From Sphingobium sp. OAS761 (GTDB taxonomy: Bacteria; Pseudomonadota; Alphaproteobacteria; Sphingomonadales; Sphingomonadaceae): DNA of 64,000 nt. A program made the position numbers and the translations under genes. Each line of letters starts with the position of its first letter. Positions within the stretch are counted from its first letter, which is position 1. The stretch spans positions 1 to 64,000 of the forward strand of contig NZ_JALJVY010000010.1 of assembly GCF_024168485.1 (NCBI RefSeq). Reading direction: 5' to 3'. The notes below the pieces were generated by a model. It saw nothing but the letters and a program-made list of their open reading frames with translations. It had not been told where the DNA came from and searched no databases. This document shows, piece after piece, positions 51,714-60,856 of the stretch.

Positions 51714-52244
51714 TCAAGCCGCCTTGCGCGCCTTGCTCAGCTTTTTGAGCAGCATGTCGCGTTTCAGGCGCGACAGATGGTCGATGAACAAGATCCCCTC
51801 CAGATGGTCCATCTCATGCTGGAGGCAGGTGGCGAGCAAGCCGTCGAGCTGCTGCTCGTGAATGCGCCCTTCCCGGTCCATCCAGCTTGCACGGATGGAG
51901 GCGGGACGCTCCACCTCGGCGAACTGGTCCGGCACCGAAAGGCAGCCTTCATTATAGACCGACAGGTCTTCGGAACCCTTGAGAACCTCCGGATTGATGA
52001 AGACCATCGGTTTCTTGACCGGCGGCGCCCCCTCCTCGTCCGATTCCGGTTCCTGCAGGTCGATGACCAACACCCGCTTGGGCACGCCGACCTGGATGGC
52101 GGCCAGGCCGATCCCGGGCGCCGCGTACATGGTTTCGAACATGTCGTCGATCAGCTGTTGCAGGTCGCCGTCGATCGCGTCGACCGGCGTCGAAATGGTG
52201 CGCAGCCGAGGATCGGGCGCTTCAAGGATCGGTAATATCGCCAT
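51714..52244 (-). CDS. def: Peptide deformylase
   Basis: Def removes the formyl group from new proteins. The 176-residue protein has all three motifs: GIGLAAIQ (about residues 44-51), EGCLSVPDQ (Cys zinc ligand, about residue 98) and LQHEMDHLEGILF (HExxH, about residue 142). It is the usual length for a type 1 form. Only the stretch from ATG 52244 is real; the long open frame upstream is a shadow. fmt, its usual partner, is divergent and 0.7 kb away. Confidence 0.96.
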   Translation of the reverse strand: MAILPILEAPDPRLRTISTPVDAIDGDLQQLIDDMFETMYAAPGIGLAAIQVGVPKRVLVIDLQEPESDEEGAPPVKKPMVFINPEVLKGSEDLSVYNEGCLSVPDQFAEVERPASIRASWMDREGRIHEQQLDGLLATCLQHEMDHLEGILFIDHLSRLKRDMLLKKLSKARKAA

Positions 52245-52330
52245 GGCCCGAACATAGGCGGAACGCAGCGCGATATCAAGCGATCCGCATATCCCCGGCG
52301 ATGCCCGGCGGACCGGTTTCCCGCGCTGTG

Positions 52331-52927
52331 TCAGCCCACGGGCCGGCGTGCACGCAGGGCCTGCGCCAGCGTGCCTTCGTCGAGATAATCCAGCTCTCCG
52401 CCAACCGGCACGCCATGCGCCAACTGGGTCAGGCGCACCGGGAATCGCTCCAGCCGTTCGGCAAGGTAATGGGCGGTGGTCTGCCCCTCCAGCGTGGCGT
52501 TCATGGCCAGCACGACCTCGTCGATGCCGCCTGCCTCGACCCGCGCGACGAGCCCGTCGATGGCAAGATCCTCCGGTCGCACGCCTTCCAGCGCCGACAG
52601 GCGGCCGCCCAGCACATGAAAGCGACCCGGAAACAGGCGCGACCGATCCAGTGCCCAGAGGTCGGACACATCCTCGACAACGCACAGGGCACGACCATCG
52701 CGCCGGGAATCGGCACAGATGCCGCAGGGATCGACCGTGTCCACATTGCCGCAAACCCCGCAGGTGACCAGTCGGTCGTTCACCTTTTCCAGCGCACGCA
52801 GCAACGGTTCCATCGCGGCTTCGCGCCGCTTCAGCAAGTGCAGCACCGCGCGCCGCGCGGACCGGGGGCCAAGGCCCGGCAACCGGGACAGCGCCTGCGT
52901 AAGCGCCTCTATTTCGGGTGAAGCCAT
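52331..52927 (-). CDS. recR: Recombination mediator protein RecR
   Basis: RecR works with RecO to load RecA on gapped DNA. The 198-residue protein has a helix-hairpin-helix start ([18 protein letters not shown]), a four-cysteine zinc finger ([18 protein letters not shown], about residues 56-73) and a Toprim domain beginning at [16 protein letters not shown]. Its length is typical. No dnaX or ybaB gene is beside it, unlike in many genomes. The start faces fmt across 53 bases. Confidence 0.96.
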   Translation of the reverse strand: MASPEIEALTQALSRLPGLGPRSARRAVLHLLKRREAAMEPLLRALEKVNDRLVTCGVCGNVDTVDPCGICADSRRDGRALCVVEDVSDLWALDRSRLFPGRFHVLGGRLSALEGVRPEDLAIDGLVARVEAGGIDEVVLAMNATLEGQTTAHYLAERLERFPVRLTQLAHGVPVGGELDYLDEGTLAQALRARRPVG

Positions 52928-52980
52928 GGACCGAGATAAAGTGTTGCAACTGGGAGAGACAAGGGCTTTGAGGGCATATC

Positions 52981-53889
52981 ATGCGTATTATCTACATGGG
53001 GACCCCCGAATTCGCCGTGCCGGCGCTCGACAGTCTGGCCAGGGCGGGCCACGACATCGTCGCGGCCTACAGCCAGCCGCCCCGTCCTGCCGGGCGCGGC
53101 AAGGCGCTGCGCCCTTCGCCGGTGCAGGCGCGCGCCGAGGAACTGGGCATCGAGGTACGCACGCCCGTGTCGCTCAAGGACGCCGGGGTGCAGACCGCGT
53201 TCGCCGCGCTGGACGCCGATGTCGCGGTCGTCGCGGCCTACGGATTGATCCTGCCAGGCGCGATCCTTGCCATGCCGCGCCATGGCTGCATGAACATTCA
53301 TGCGTCCCTGCTGCCGCGCTGGCGCGGCGCGGCGCCCATCCAGCGCGCGATCCTGTCGGGTGACAATGTGACCGGCGTGACCATCATGGATATGGAGGCA
53401 GGGCTCGACACCGGGCCGATGCGCGCCAAGCATGTCACGCCGGTCGAGGACAAGACCGGCGGGATGCTGACCGCCGAACTGGCGAAGGCGGGCGCCCAAC
53501 TCATGCTGGAGGTACTGGAGGACCTGTCGCTTCACCCGCCCATGACGCAACCCGACGAGGGCGTTACCTATGCCGCCAAGATCGACAAGGCCGAAGCCCG
53601 GATCGATTTCACCCGCGACGCGCATCAGGTCGAGCGCCAGGTGCGTGCCTTCAATCCCTTTCCCGGTGCCTTTTTCCAATATCGCGGCGAGCGTTTCCGG
53701 ATCCTGGCCGCCCATGTCGAACATCATGCAGGCACGCCGGGCACGTTGCTGGACGACAGCCTGCTGATAGGATGCGGCCATGACGCGATCCGTCCCACGG
53801 TCATCCAGCGGGCGGGCAAGGGCGCGATGAACGCGGGCGAATTATTGCGGGGCTATGACATGCCCGCGGGGAGCCGGGTGGATGACTGA
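52981..53889 (+). CDS. fmt: Methionyl-tRNA formyltransferase
   Basis: Fmt formylates initiator Met-tRNA with 10-formyl-tetrahydrofolate. The 302-residue protein has [16 protein letters not shown] at the start, the folate-site and catalytic region [20 protein letters not shown] with Asn, His and the later Asp (about residues 104-142: [12 protein letters not shown]), and a C-terminal OB-like domain. It is close to full length (usual 305-315). truA follows 18 bases later. Confidence 0.96.
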   Translation: MRIIYMGTPEFAVPALDSLARAGHDIVAAYSQPPRPAGRGKALRPSPVQARAEELGIEVRTPVSLKDAGVQTAFAALDADVAVVAAYGLILPGAILAMPRHGCMNIHASLLPRWRGAAPIQRAILSGDNVTGVTIMDMEAGLDTGPMRAKHVTPVEDKTGGMLTAELAKAGAQLMLEVLEDLSLHPPMTQPDEGVTYAAKIDKAEARIDFTRDAHQVERQVRAFNPFPGAFFQYRGERFRILAAHVEHHAGTPGTLLDDSLLIGCGHDAIRPTVIQRAGKGAMNAGELLRGYDMPAGSRVDD

Positions 53890-53907
53890 CGGCTGCCGGA
53901 TGCCCGC

Positions 53908-54684
53908 ATGAGCCGGGTCGCCTTCACCGTCGAATTTGACGGCCGACCCTTCATGGGTTGGCAGCGGCAGGCGCATGGGCCGAGCGTGCAACAGACGATC
54001 GAGGACGCGATCTTCGCCGTGACCGGGGAACGGGTCGCCGTGCATGCGGCCGGACGCACCGATGCCGGGGTCCACGGCCTTGCGATGCGGGCTCATGCCG
54101 ACATCGACAAGGATTTAGCCCCGTTCCGGCTGATGGAGGCTCTCAACGCGCGGATGCGCCCGCATCCGGTTGCGATCCTTGCCTGCGACGCTGTGCCCAA
54201 GGACTGGCATGCCCGCTTTTCCTGCACCGGCAGGTCCTATGTCTACCGTATCGCCAACCGACGCGCGCCGCTTACCTTCGAACAGGGTCTGACATGGCGC
54301 GTGATCCAGCCGCTCGACGCGGATGCGATGCATCGAGCCGCGCAACTACTGGTAGGGCGGCACGATTTCACGACCTTCCGGTCGGCCCATTGCCAGGCGG
54401 ACAGTCCGGTCAAGTCACTCGACAGGCTGGATGTCGCCCGCGAGGGCGATCGGGTGATCATCCACGCCGCCGCCCGGTCCTTCCTGCACCATCAGGTCCG
54501 GTCCATGGTCGGGTGCCTGGCAATGGTCGGCATGAACCGCTGGAGCGCGCATGATCTTGGCGATGCGCTGGAAGCGCGCGATCGCAGCGCGCTGGCGCTG
54601 AACGCGCCGCCCGACGGCCTGTATTTCGTGCGCGCCGACTATCCCGAGCATTGCCTTCAGATGAAGGCCGCAACCCAGAGCTGA
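53908..54684 (+). CDS. truA: tRNA pseudouridine synthase A
   Basis: TruA makes pseudouridine at positions 38-40 of tRNAs. The 258-residue protein has [13 protein letters not shown] at the start, the catalytic aspartate in [17 protein letters not shown] (about residue 54), [22 protein letters not shown] and [13 protein letters not shown]. The last 28 bases overlap the 3' end of the convergent GGDEF gene. Confidence 0.95.
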   Translation: MSRVAFTVEFDGRPFMGWQRQAHGPSVQQTIEDAIFAVTGERVAVHAAGRTDAGVHGLAMRAHADIDKDLAPFRLMEALNARMRPHPVAILACDAVPKDWHARFSCTGRSYVYRIANRRAPLTFEQGLTWRVIQPLDADAMHRAAQLLVGRHDFTTFRSAHCQADSPVKSLDRLDVAREGDRVIIHAAARSFLHHQVRSMVGCLAMVGMNRWSAHDLGDALEARDRSALALNAPPDGLYFVRADYPEHCLQMKAATQS

Positions 54685-55619
54685 TTCTTGCCGGCCCGTT
54701 TCGCCGCGCGCATGGCATCGTCGGCGCAGGCAATCAGGCGATCGAGGTCGGCGGGATCGGGTGCTTCCATGGACACGAGGCCGAAGCTGCCGCTCACACC
54801 CATGCCGTATGCGGCGAGCGTCTCGCACACCCTTTCGCCGATGATCTGCGCGTCCTGTTCCGCGCGCTCCGCCAACAGCAGCAGAAACTCATCGCCGCCG
54901 ATCCGCGCCGCGATGTCTCCGGCATGGACTTCGGCCTCCAGCAGCCGGGCCACGTCGATCAGGCACATATCCCCGGCCGCGTGACCCAAAGTGTCGTTCA
55001 GCACCTTGAAGCCGTCCAGGTCCAGGAAAAGGAGGCTGGCACTCCGCCCGGCGCGTGTCGCCGCGGTCAGCATATCCTTGGCGCGCGCGGCAAAGCCGCG
55101 CCGGTTGAGCAATCCGGTCAGCGGGTCGTGGATCGCCTCGAAACTGGCCTGGCGCAATTCCGAGAGATCCTCGATCACGGCGAGGTAAAAATCGGGGGCA
55201 CCATCCTCGTCGCGCACCATGGCGACCGTCAGGTTGATCCAGATCATCGTGCCATCGGCGCGGATATAGCGCTTTTCCATCGAATAGCGCGCGATTTCAC
55301 CTGCGTTCAGGCGCACGAGCAGCGCCTCGTCGGCCGTCAGATCGTCAGGATGGGTAATCTGCTGAAAGCCCGTGCGTATCAGCGTGTCCGCATCATGTCC
55401 GCTGATCTCACAGAAGCGCGGATTGACGAGGAGGAACTCACCATTGAGCCCCACATGGGCGATACCGACCGGCGCATGGTCGAAGGTTGCGGCGAAGCGC
55501 CGTTGCAACCGTGCAAGGTCGGCTGCCATTTCCGGATCGGGCATGGACGCCGGTCGAAAGACGCTGCGTACCGACGACGGAGAAAACTGCCAATGTGACT
55601 GCCTGCTCATGTCCCCCAT
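54657..55619 (-). CDS. PAS-GGDEF diguanylate cyclase
   Basis: The protein of about 320 residues has a PAS domain ([36 protein letters not shown]) and a GGDEF domain ([46 protein letters not shown]). The active-site GGDEF is intact, so it should make cyclic di-GMP. The product-inhibition site, normally R-x-x-D five residues before, reads HAGD. No membrane segment is evident. Either ATG 55619 or 55610 may be the start. The 3' end overlaps truA. Confidence 0.9.
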   Translation of the reverse strand: MGDMSRQSHWQFSPSSVRSVFRPASMPDPEMAADLARLQRRFAATFDHAPVGIAHVGLNGEFLLVNPRFCEISGHDADTLIRTGFQQITHPDDLTADEALLVRLNAGEIARYSMEKRYIRADGTMIWINLTVAMVRDEDGAPDFYLAVIEDLSELRQASFEAIHDPLTGLLNRRGFAARAKDMLTAATRAGRSASLLFLDLDGFKVLNDTLGHAAGDMCLIDVARLLEAEVHAGDIAARIGGDEFLLLLAERAEQDAQIIGERVCETLAAYGMGVSGSFGLVSMEAPDPADLDRLIACADDAMRAAKRAGKNQLWVAAFI

Positions 55620-55674
55620 TGTGGAGAAAAAGGTAAACAGGCCTTTACATTGATCCGCCTTCAATCATAATTTT

Positions 55675-56394
55675 TCAAAGGCTTGCGCGAAATGGCGTGA
55701 AATTGGTGCCATGATCGTAAATGTCGAGCCCCTCGCGCCGCTTGACGAAACCGACCACCGCATAGGTGACCGGTGTCAGCACAGCCTCCCAGCCGACCTT
55801 GAGCGCCCAGTTGGTGACCATCACGGTCAGCACTTGCCCGTTGCTCCACACCCCGTAAAAAGCGAGCGGATAGAAGATCAGGCTGTCCGCGCCCTGTCCG
55901 ACGATGGTGGAGCCGATCGTGCGCATCCACAGATGCCGGCCCTCCGTCAGCAATTTCATCTTCGACAGGACGAAGCTGTTGGCGAATTCCCCGGCCCAGA
56001 ATGCGGTTACGGAAGCGAAGACGATACGCCAGGTGGCGCCGAACACGGCCTCATAGGCGCTCTGGTCGGGCCAGCCGATCGCCGGCGGCAGCGCGACCAC
56101 GACCCAGCTCATCAGGGCCATGAACAGCATAGCCGCGAAACCGGCCCAGACGCAGCGACGCGCGCGGGCATAGCCATAGACCTCGGTCAGCACGTCGCCC
56201 AGTACATAGCCCAGCGGGAAGAAGAGGATGCCGGCCCCGAAGGTGAAGCCACCAAGCGTCGAAAGCTTCGCCGCACCGATAAGGTTGGACAGCAGCAATA
56301 TGGCGACGAAGGCCGCCATGAAGAAGTCGTAATAGCGCAGCGGACGCGCCCCCAGCGCAACCGCATCGACCCGATCAATAGCCCCTTCGCTCAT
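55675..56394 (-). CDS. yhhQ: Queuosine precursor transporter, YhhQ family
   Basis: The 239-residue membrane protein imports queuosine precursors such as preQ0 or preQ1 for tRNA modification. It has about six helices. Conserved blocks are LGYVLGDVLTEVYGYARARR (about residues 62-81), WAGEFANSFVLSKMK, GQGADSLIFYPLAF and KVGWEAVLTPVTYAVV. Family members are 200-240 residues. It is immediately upstream of the GGDEF gene and may be in one transcript with it. Confidence 0.92.
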   Translation of the reverse strand: MSEGAIDRVDAVALGARPLRYYDFFMAAFVAILLLSNLIGAAKLSTLGGFTFGAGILFFPLGYVLGDVLTEVYGYARARRCVWAGFAAMLFMALMSWVVVALPPAIGWPDQSAYEAVFGATWRIVFASVTAFWAGEFANSFVLSKMKLLTEGRHLWMRTIGSTIVGQGADSLIFYPLAFYGVWSNGQVLTVMVTNWALKVGWEAVLTPVTYAVVGFVKRREGLDIYDHGTNFTPFRASL

Positions 56395-56463
56395 GCCATC
56401 CTGCTTATCGGTTGGCCGAACGATTGCAAGCGGCCCGATGCCCCGCTATCGCCGCACCCGCAC

Positions 56464-56540
56464 GGCCCCGTAGCTCAGCCGGATAGAGCATTCGCCTTCT
56501 AAGCGAATGGTCGCAGGTTCGAATCCTGCCGGGGTCGCCA
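56464..56540 (+). tRNA. tRNA-Arg (anticodon TCT)
   Basis: A full cloverleaf is present: acceptor stem GGCCCCG (56464-56470) pairs with CGGGGTC (56530-56536). The D arm has GCTC/GAGC, the anticodon arm is TTCGC-CTTCTAA-GCGAA with TCT in the middle of the loop, and the T arm is GCAGG-TTCGAAT-CCTGC. A discriminator G and an encoded CCA (56538-56540) end it. It reads AGA codons, rare in this GC-rich genome. No integrase or att-like repeat lies beside it. Confidence 0.96.
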
Positions 56541-56543
56541 TTC

Positions 56544-56642
56544 TCAGCCGCCATAGACCACGACAACGGCCAGGCCGATGACGGTCAGGAGCAGCGAAAA
56601 CCACAGGAATCCGAAATCCGGCTTGTCTGGATCGCGGCTCAA
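56544..56642 (-). CDS. 32-residue membrane peptide with TTG start
   Basis: After an N-terminal SRDPDKPDFG the peptide is one membrane helix (FLWFSLLLTVIGLAVVVVYGG). The TTG at 56642 overlaps the stop of the upstream monooxygenase-like gene (TTGA), and the frame ends before the tRNA. The precise coupling and the clean hydrophobic segment suggest a real but unannotated small protein. The family is not recognised. Confidence 0.5.
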   Translation of the reverse strand: MSRDPDKPDFGFLWFSLLLTVIGLAVVVVYGG

Positions 56643-56977
56643 CGGGGAACATCCTTTCCGCCGCGGTCAAGCAGGTCGTCGGTCACCGTCATGGTGAAGA
56701 TCGGATCGGCATCGGGCGGCACTTCACTGACGGCATCGACAAAGGCGGCGCGCGTCTCCGGATCATCGTACACCATCTTGCGGTCGAATGCCGCGCGCCA
56801 CGTCGCCTCGTCCGGCCATTCGGCATATCCCACGAAGCGGCCGTCGCCGTCGCGATGCAGCCGCGATCCGTAGCTGCCATATCTTTCCCGTATCAGTTCG
56901 GTGCCGCGTCGCCATGCCGCGCGAAACTGCGCTTCCTTGCCGGGGTGGACGCGCCACCAGTAGACCGCAACGAACAT
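56639..56977 (-). CDS. Antibiotic-biosynthesis-monooxygenase-like dimeric barrel protein
   Basis: The 112-residue protein has the small ferredoxin-like alpha/beta barrel pattern: FVAVYWWRVHPGKEAQFRAA (first strand and helix), YGSYGSRLHRDGDGRFVGYAEW and the C-terminal strand IFTMTVTDDLL. These proteins dimerise and act as monooxygenases, haem-degrading enzymes or have no known substrate. The start at 56977 has GAGGAGAG upstream. The 32-residue membrane peptide overlaps its stop. Confidence 0.75.
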   Translation of the reverse strand: MFVAVYWWRVHPGKEAQFRAAWRRGTELIRERYGSYGSRLHRDGDGRFVGYAEWPDEATWRAAFDRKMVYDDPETRAAFVDAVSEVPPDADPIFTMTVTDDLLDRGGKDVPR

Positions 56978-57047
56978 CGGCTCTCTCCTCTTCATACGGG
57001 AGAATAGGCCGGGTCGGGCGCGAGTTCCAGCGCCCGGCTAGCGCGGT

Positions 57048-57701
57048 TCAGAGGATGGTCTGGCCGGTCTTCGCCCAGTCGGCGGCGAATCCTTCCAGCC
57101 CCTTGTCCGTCAGCACATGCCGGGACAGCATCTTGATGACCGCGGGGGGCGCCGTCATCACGTCCGCACCGATCTTGGCGCATTCCAGCACATGGATCGG
57201 GTGGCGCAGCGAGGCCGCCAGGATTTCCGTCTCGAAGGCGTAATTGTCGTAGATCAGGCGAATGTCCTCGATCAGCTTGATCCCGTCGAAGCTGTTATCG
57301 TCATGGCGGCCGACGAAGGGCGAAATGAAGCTGGCCCCGGCCTTTGCGGCCAGCAGCGCCTGGTTGGCGGAAAAGCAGAGCGTCACGTTGACCAGCGTGC
57401 CATCGTCGGTCAGTGCCTTGCAGGTCTTGAGGCCGTCGATGGTCAGCGGCACCTTGATGCAGACATTGTCGGCGATCTTCCGAAGGATGTCCGCTTCCTT
57501 CATCATCGTCTCATGGTCCATGGCGACGACTTCGGCGGAGACGGGACCATCCACGATGCCGCAGATTTCCTCGACCACTTCCATGAACTTGCGGCCCGAT
57601 TTGTGAATCAGGGACGGGTTGGTGGTGACGCCGTCCAGCAGGCCGGTCGCGGCCAGCTCACGGATTTCGGCGGTGTCGGCGGTGTCGACGAAGAATTTCA
57701 T
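57048..57701 (-). CDS. fsa: Transaldolase / fructose-6-phosphate aldolase family
   Basis: The 217-residue protein is the short (type 3B) transaldolase form. [40 protein letters not shown] with the Schiff-base lysine (about residue 85) and [35 protein letters not shown] are conserved in order. It either moves dihydroxyacetone units in the pentose phosphate pathway or splits fructose 6-phosphate. The first activity is more usual in bacteria that lack the long form. Often named tal in this group. Confidence 0.94.
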   Translation of the reverse strand: MKFFVDTADTAEIRELAATGLLDGVTTNPSLIHKSGRKFMEVVEEICGIVDGPVSAEVVAMDHETMMKEADILRKIADNVCIKVPLTIDGLKTCKALTDDGTLVNVTLCFSANQALLAAKAGASFISPFVGRHDDNSFDGIKLIEDIRLIYDNYAFETEILAASLRHPIHVLECAKIGADVMTAPPAVIKMLSRHVLTDKGLEGFAADWAKTGQTIL

Positions 57702-57821
57702 GGGATGCTCCGGATAGCGAGTCGGCTTCCTTTAGCCGCTGGCGCCCGGATTCGCCAATGCAGCGGCGATTGCCTCCTGCGCGAGAGCAGATTAAGGCGC
57801 CTGCACCTTTCCAAAGGATAA

Positions 57822-58475
57822 ATGATGCGTATCCTTGCGTTGCTGTGCTGCGTTTCGATGCTGGCCCTTCCGCCTGCCGCGCACGCGGCCACCGAGGATG
57901 TGCAGGCATGGCTGTCGGAATCGATCAGCATCAAGGCTAGCGACACAGATACCGTAACGATCGACGCCAGCCAGCGAGCGCGTTCGGATACAAGCAGCGG
58001 CGGCGAACAGTTTCTGCAGCGCGTGACGTGGGATCACGAAATCGTGCCGAAAGTGCAGATCGGCGGCGGCTTCGCCTATGTGAAGAGCGAGGCCGACCAG
58101 GAAATGCGCTTTCATCAGCAGCTAACCGTAACCCATGGCCCTTTGCAGAGCCGCACGCGGCTGGAACAGCGTTTCTTCGACTATGCCGACAACGCCGTCT
58201 GGCGCCTGCGCGAAAGGGTGCAACTGACGATCCCGCTGAACGGCGCGAGGACATGGTCGGCCGTGGGCGCGGGCGAGGCCTTCTTCAATTTAAACCGCGC
58301 CCGGCCAGGCGACAGGACGGGGCTCGCGACGTTCCGCCTGCAAGCGGGCCTGCGCCGACGGCTGAGCAAGACTCTCGACGCCCAACTGCTCTACATGCGT
58401 CAGCAGAATATCCGGGACGGGCGGCCCGACACCGTCAATCACCTGCCCTGGCTCTCCTTCAACTGGCGGCTCTGA
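57822..58475 (+). CDS. DUF2490 outer-membrane-like protein
   Basis: The 217-residue protein has a signal peptide (ALLCCVSMLALPPAAHA) and then a series of amphipathic strands (VQIGGGFAYVKSEADQEMRF, TRLEQRFFDYADNAVWRLRERVQ, TGLATFRLQAGLRRR) ending at WLSFNWRL, consistent with a small beta barrel. The DUF2490 family has no assigned role. It diverges from fsa and precedes priA by 45 bases. Confidence 0.85.
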   Translation: MMRILALLCCVSMLALPPAAHAATEDVQAWLSESISIKASDTDTVTIDASQRARSDTSSGGEQFLQRVTWDHEIVPKVQIGGGFAYVKSEADQEMRFHQQLTVTHGPLQSRTRLEQRFFDYADNAVWRLRERVQLTIPLNGARTWSAVGAGEAFFNLNRARPGDRTGLATFRLQAGLRRRLSKTLDAQLLYMRQQNIRDGRPDTVNHLPWLSFNWRL

Positions 58476-58520
58476 TCCGCGCCATTTGCCAGCGCCGCGC
58501 GAAGGGCTAAGGACGGACGC

Positions 58521-60689
58521 ATGGCCCGCGCCCGTGTCCTCCTGCTCAACGCCGCCCTCGGCCCGCTCGACTATCGCGTGCCGCACGAGATGCGGGTAGA
58601 GCCCGGAAGCATCGTCGTCGCGCCGCTTGGTCCGCGCCAGATCATCGGCGTGGTGTGGGAAGAGGACAGTTTTCCCGACGTCGACACGGTCGGCGACAAC
58701 AGGCTGCGCAACCTTGTCGAGGTGGTCGACGCGCCGCCCCTGGCCGGGTCGCTGCGCCGCCTGATCGAATGGACGGCGGACTATTATCTCGCGCCGCCCG
58801 CCGCCGTGCTGCGAATGGCGCTTTCTTCCATGGCGGCGCTGGAAGGCGCACGCACCGTCATCGAATATCACGCGACCGGCGCGCTGCCCGACCGGATGAC
58901 CGAGCAGCGCGCGCAGGCGCTGGAGCGGATCGGCGAACGCCAGGGACTGATCCGCGAACTGGCCATGATCGGCGGCGTGAGCGACGCGGTGATTCGCGGC
59001 CTGATCAAGCAGGATATTTTCGAGCCGGTGGAGGTCAGCGTCGACACGCCCTTCCCCATGCCTGATCCGGACTACGCACCGCCCCGCCTGTCCGACGCGC
59101 AGTCCAACGCCGCGACCACCATGGCCGATGCCGTGCGCGCGGGCATGTTCGCGCCGTTCCTGCTCGACGGCGTCACCGGATCGGGCAAGACGGAGGTTTA
59201 TTTCGAGGCGATCGCCGCCGCCATCAGGTCCGATCGGCAGGTACTGGTCCTTCTTCCCGAAATCGCCCTGACGGAGCCGTTTCTCGAACGGTTCGAGATG
59301 CGCTTCGGCACGGTTCCGGTAAGCTGGCACAGCGGCCTGCGCCAGTCCGAGCGGCGGCGCGCCTGGCGCGCCATCGCGTCGGGGCAGGCGCGGGTCGTGG
59401 TCGGCGCCCGGTCCGCCCTGTTCCTCCCCTACCCCGACCTGGGACTGATCGTTGTCGACGAAGCGCATGAAACGAGTTTCAAGCAGGAAGACGGCGTCCA
59501 TTACCATGCCCGCGACGTGGCGGTGATGCGGGGCCTGATCGAGCAATTTCCGGTCATATTGGCATCGGCGACACCGGCGATCGAAACGCGGCACCAGGTG
59601 GAACTGGGGCGCTATGCCGAAATCCGCCTGCCCGCGCGCTATGGCGGAGCGGAAATGCCGGACATTCACGGCATCAACCTGCTGACCGACCCGCCCGAGC
59701 GGGGCCGCTGGATTGCGCCGCCGCTAGTCGCGGCGATCGAGGAGACGATGGCAAGGGGCGAACAGAGCCTGCTGTTCCTCAACCGCCGGGGCTATGCCCC
59801 GCTCACGCTGTGCCGTCATTGCGGCTATCGCTTCCAGTGCCCCAACTGCACCGCCTGGATGGTGGAACACCGCCTGACCCATCGCCTGGCCTGCCATCAT
59901 TGCGGACATGTGGTTCCCGCGCCGCGCCGCTGTCCGGACTGCAAGGAGGAGGATTCGCTGGTCGCCTGCGGCCCGGGCGTGGAACGCATCGCCGATGAGG
60001 TGAAAACGCTCTGGCCACAGGCGCGCACCGCGATCGTGACGTCCGACACATTGTGGTCGCCGGCCCGGGTGGCCGATTTCGTCAAGTCGGTGGAGGCCGG
60101 CGCGATAGACATCATCATCGGCACCCAACTCGTGACCAAGGGCTATCATTTCCCCAATCTGACGCTGGTCGGCGTGATCGACGCGGATCTGGGGCTGGAG
60201 GGTGGCGACCTGCGCGCGGCCGAACGCACATTCCAGCAGATCATGCAGGTTGCGGGGCGCGCGGGGCGCGGCGAGAAACACGGACGCGTCTTTATCCAGA
60301 CCCGCATGCCCGAGGCGCAGGTCATCAAGGCGCTGCTGGATGGCGACACCGAGAGATTCTATGCCGTCGAAACCGAAAATCGCCGCCGCGCCAACGCCCC
60401 GCCGTTCGGCCGCTTCGCCGCCATCATCATATCCAGCGAGGATGCCGACGAAGCCGCGCAGACCGCCCGGCTGATCGGCAAGTCCGCACCGTTGATCGAC
60501 GGGATGCGCGTCTATGGCCCCGCCCCCGCCCCGCTGGCGGTGCTGCGCGGCCGCCACCGCCATCGCCTGCTGGTGCACGCCACGCGCCAGATCGACATCC
60601 AGTCCGCAATCCGGGATTGGCTGGGCGACATCCAATGGAAATCGGGAACCCGCGTCGCCGTGGACGTCGATCCCTACAGCTTCATGTGA
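58521..60689 (+). CDS. priA: Primosomal replication restart helicase PriA
   Basis: PriA reloads the replisome at stalled forks. The 722-residue protein has an N-terminal DNA-binding domain (PLDYRVPHEMRVEPGSIVVA), a helicase core with Walker A LDGVTGSGKTEVYFEAI (about residues 215-231), LIVVDEAHETSFKQEDG (DEAH box), and a zinc-binding insert with CRHCGYRFQCPNC, CHHCGH and CPDCKEED. The C-terminal lobe has GTQLVTKGYHFPNLTLVG and QVAGRAGRGE. The DUF1289 gene overlaps its stop. Confidence 0.96.
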   Translation: MARARVLLLNAALGPLDYRVPHEMRVEPGSIVVAPLGPRQIIGVVWEEDSFPDVDTVGDNRLRNLVEVVDAPPLAGSLRRLIEWTADYYLAPPAAVLRMALSSMAALEGARTVIEYHATGALPDRMTEQRAQALERIGERQGLIRELAMIGGVSDAVIRGLIKQDIFEPVEVSVDTPFPMPDPDYAPPRLSDAQSNAATTMADAVRAGMFAPFLLDGVTGSGKTEVYFEAIAAAIRSDRQVLVLLPEIALTEPFLERFEMRFGTVPVSWHSGLRQSERRRAWRAIASGQARVVVGARSALFLPYPDLGLIVVDEAHETSFKQEDGVHYHARDVAVMRGLIEQFPVILASATPAIETRHQVELGRYAEIRLPARYGGAEMPDIHGINLLTDPPERGRWIAPPLVAAIEETMARGEQSLLFLNRRGYAPLTLCRHCGYRFQCPNCTAWMVEHRLTHRLACHHCGHVVPAPRRCPDCKEEDSLVACGPGVERIADEVKTLWPQARTAIVTSDTLWSPARVADFVKSVEAGAIDIIIGTQLVTKGYHFPNLTLVGVIDADLGLEGGDLRAAERTFQQIMQVAGRAGRGEKHGRVFIQTRMPEAQVIKALLDGDTERFYAVETENRRRANAPPFGRFAAIIISSEDADEAAQTARLIGKSAPLIDGMRVYGPAPAPLAVLRGRHRHRLLVHATRQIDIQSAIRDWLGDIQWKSGTRVAVDVDPYSFM

Positions 60690-60856
60690 TGGAAACGCCG
60701 TGCCGCAACCTCTGCGCGCTCGACGCGGCGCGCGGGCACTGCACCGGCTGCGGCCGGACCATAGAGGAAATCGTGCATTGGCGCGGCATGACCGACGCGC
60801 AGCGCGCCACCGTCATGGCGCGGGTGCGGGATTTCCAGCCGCTTCGCCGGCCTTGA
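60689..60856 (+). CDS. DUF1289 small cysteine protein
   Basis: The 55-residue protein has the DUF1289 pattern: ETPCRNLCALDAARGHCTGCGRTIEEI with four cysteines that may bind iron or zinc, then WRGMTDAQRATVMARV. The ATG shares a base with the priA stop (TGATG), so it is translationally coupled to priA. Its 3' 44 bases overlap the convergent peptidase-MA-like gene. Function unknown. Confidence 0.85.
   Translation: METPCRNLCALDAARGHCTGCGRTIEEIVHWRGMTDAQRATVMARVRDFQPLRRP

Noticed and set aside
51714-52982. One long minus-strand gene running from recR/fmt through def
   Set aside because: Only the last 176 codons match deformylase; the upstream part lies opposite or inside recR and has no family character.
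56464-56540. tRNA-Arg as an integration site of a mobile element
   Set aside because: There is no integrase, no direct repeat of the tRNA 3' end and no change in composition on either side.
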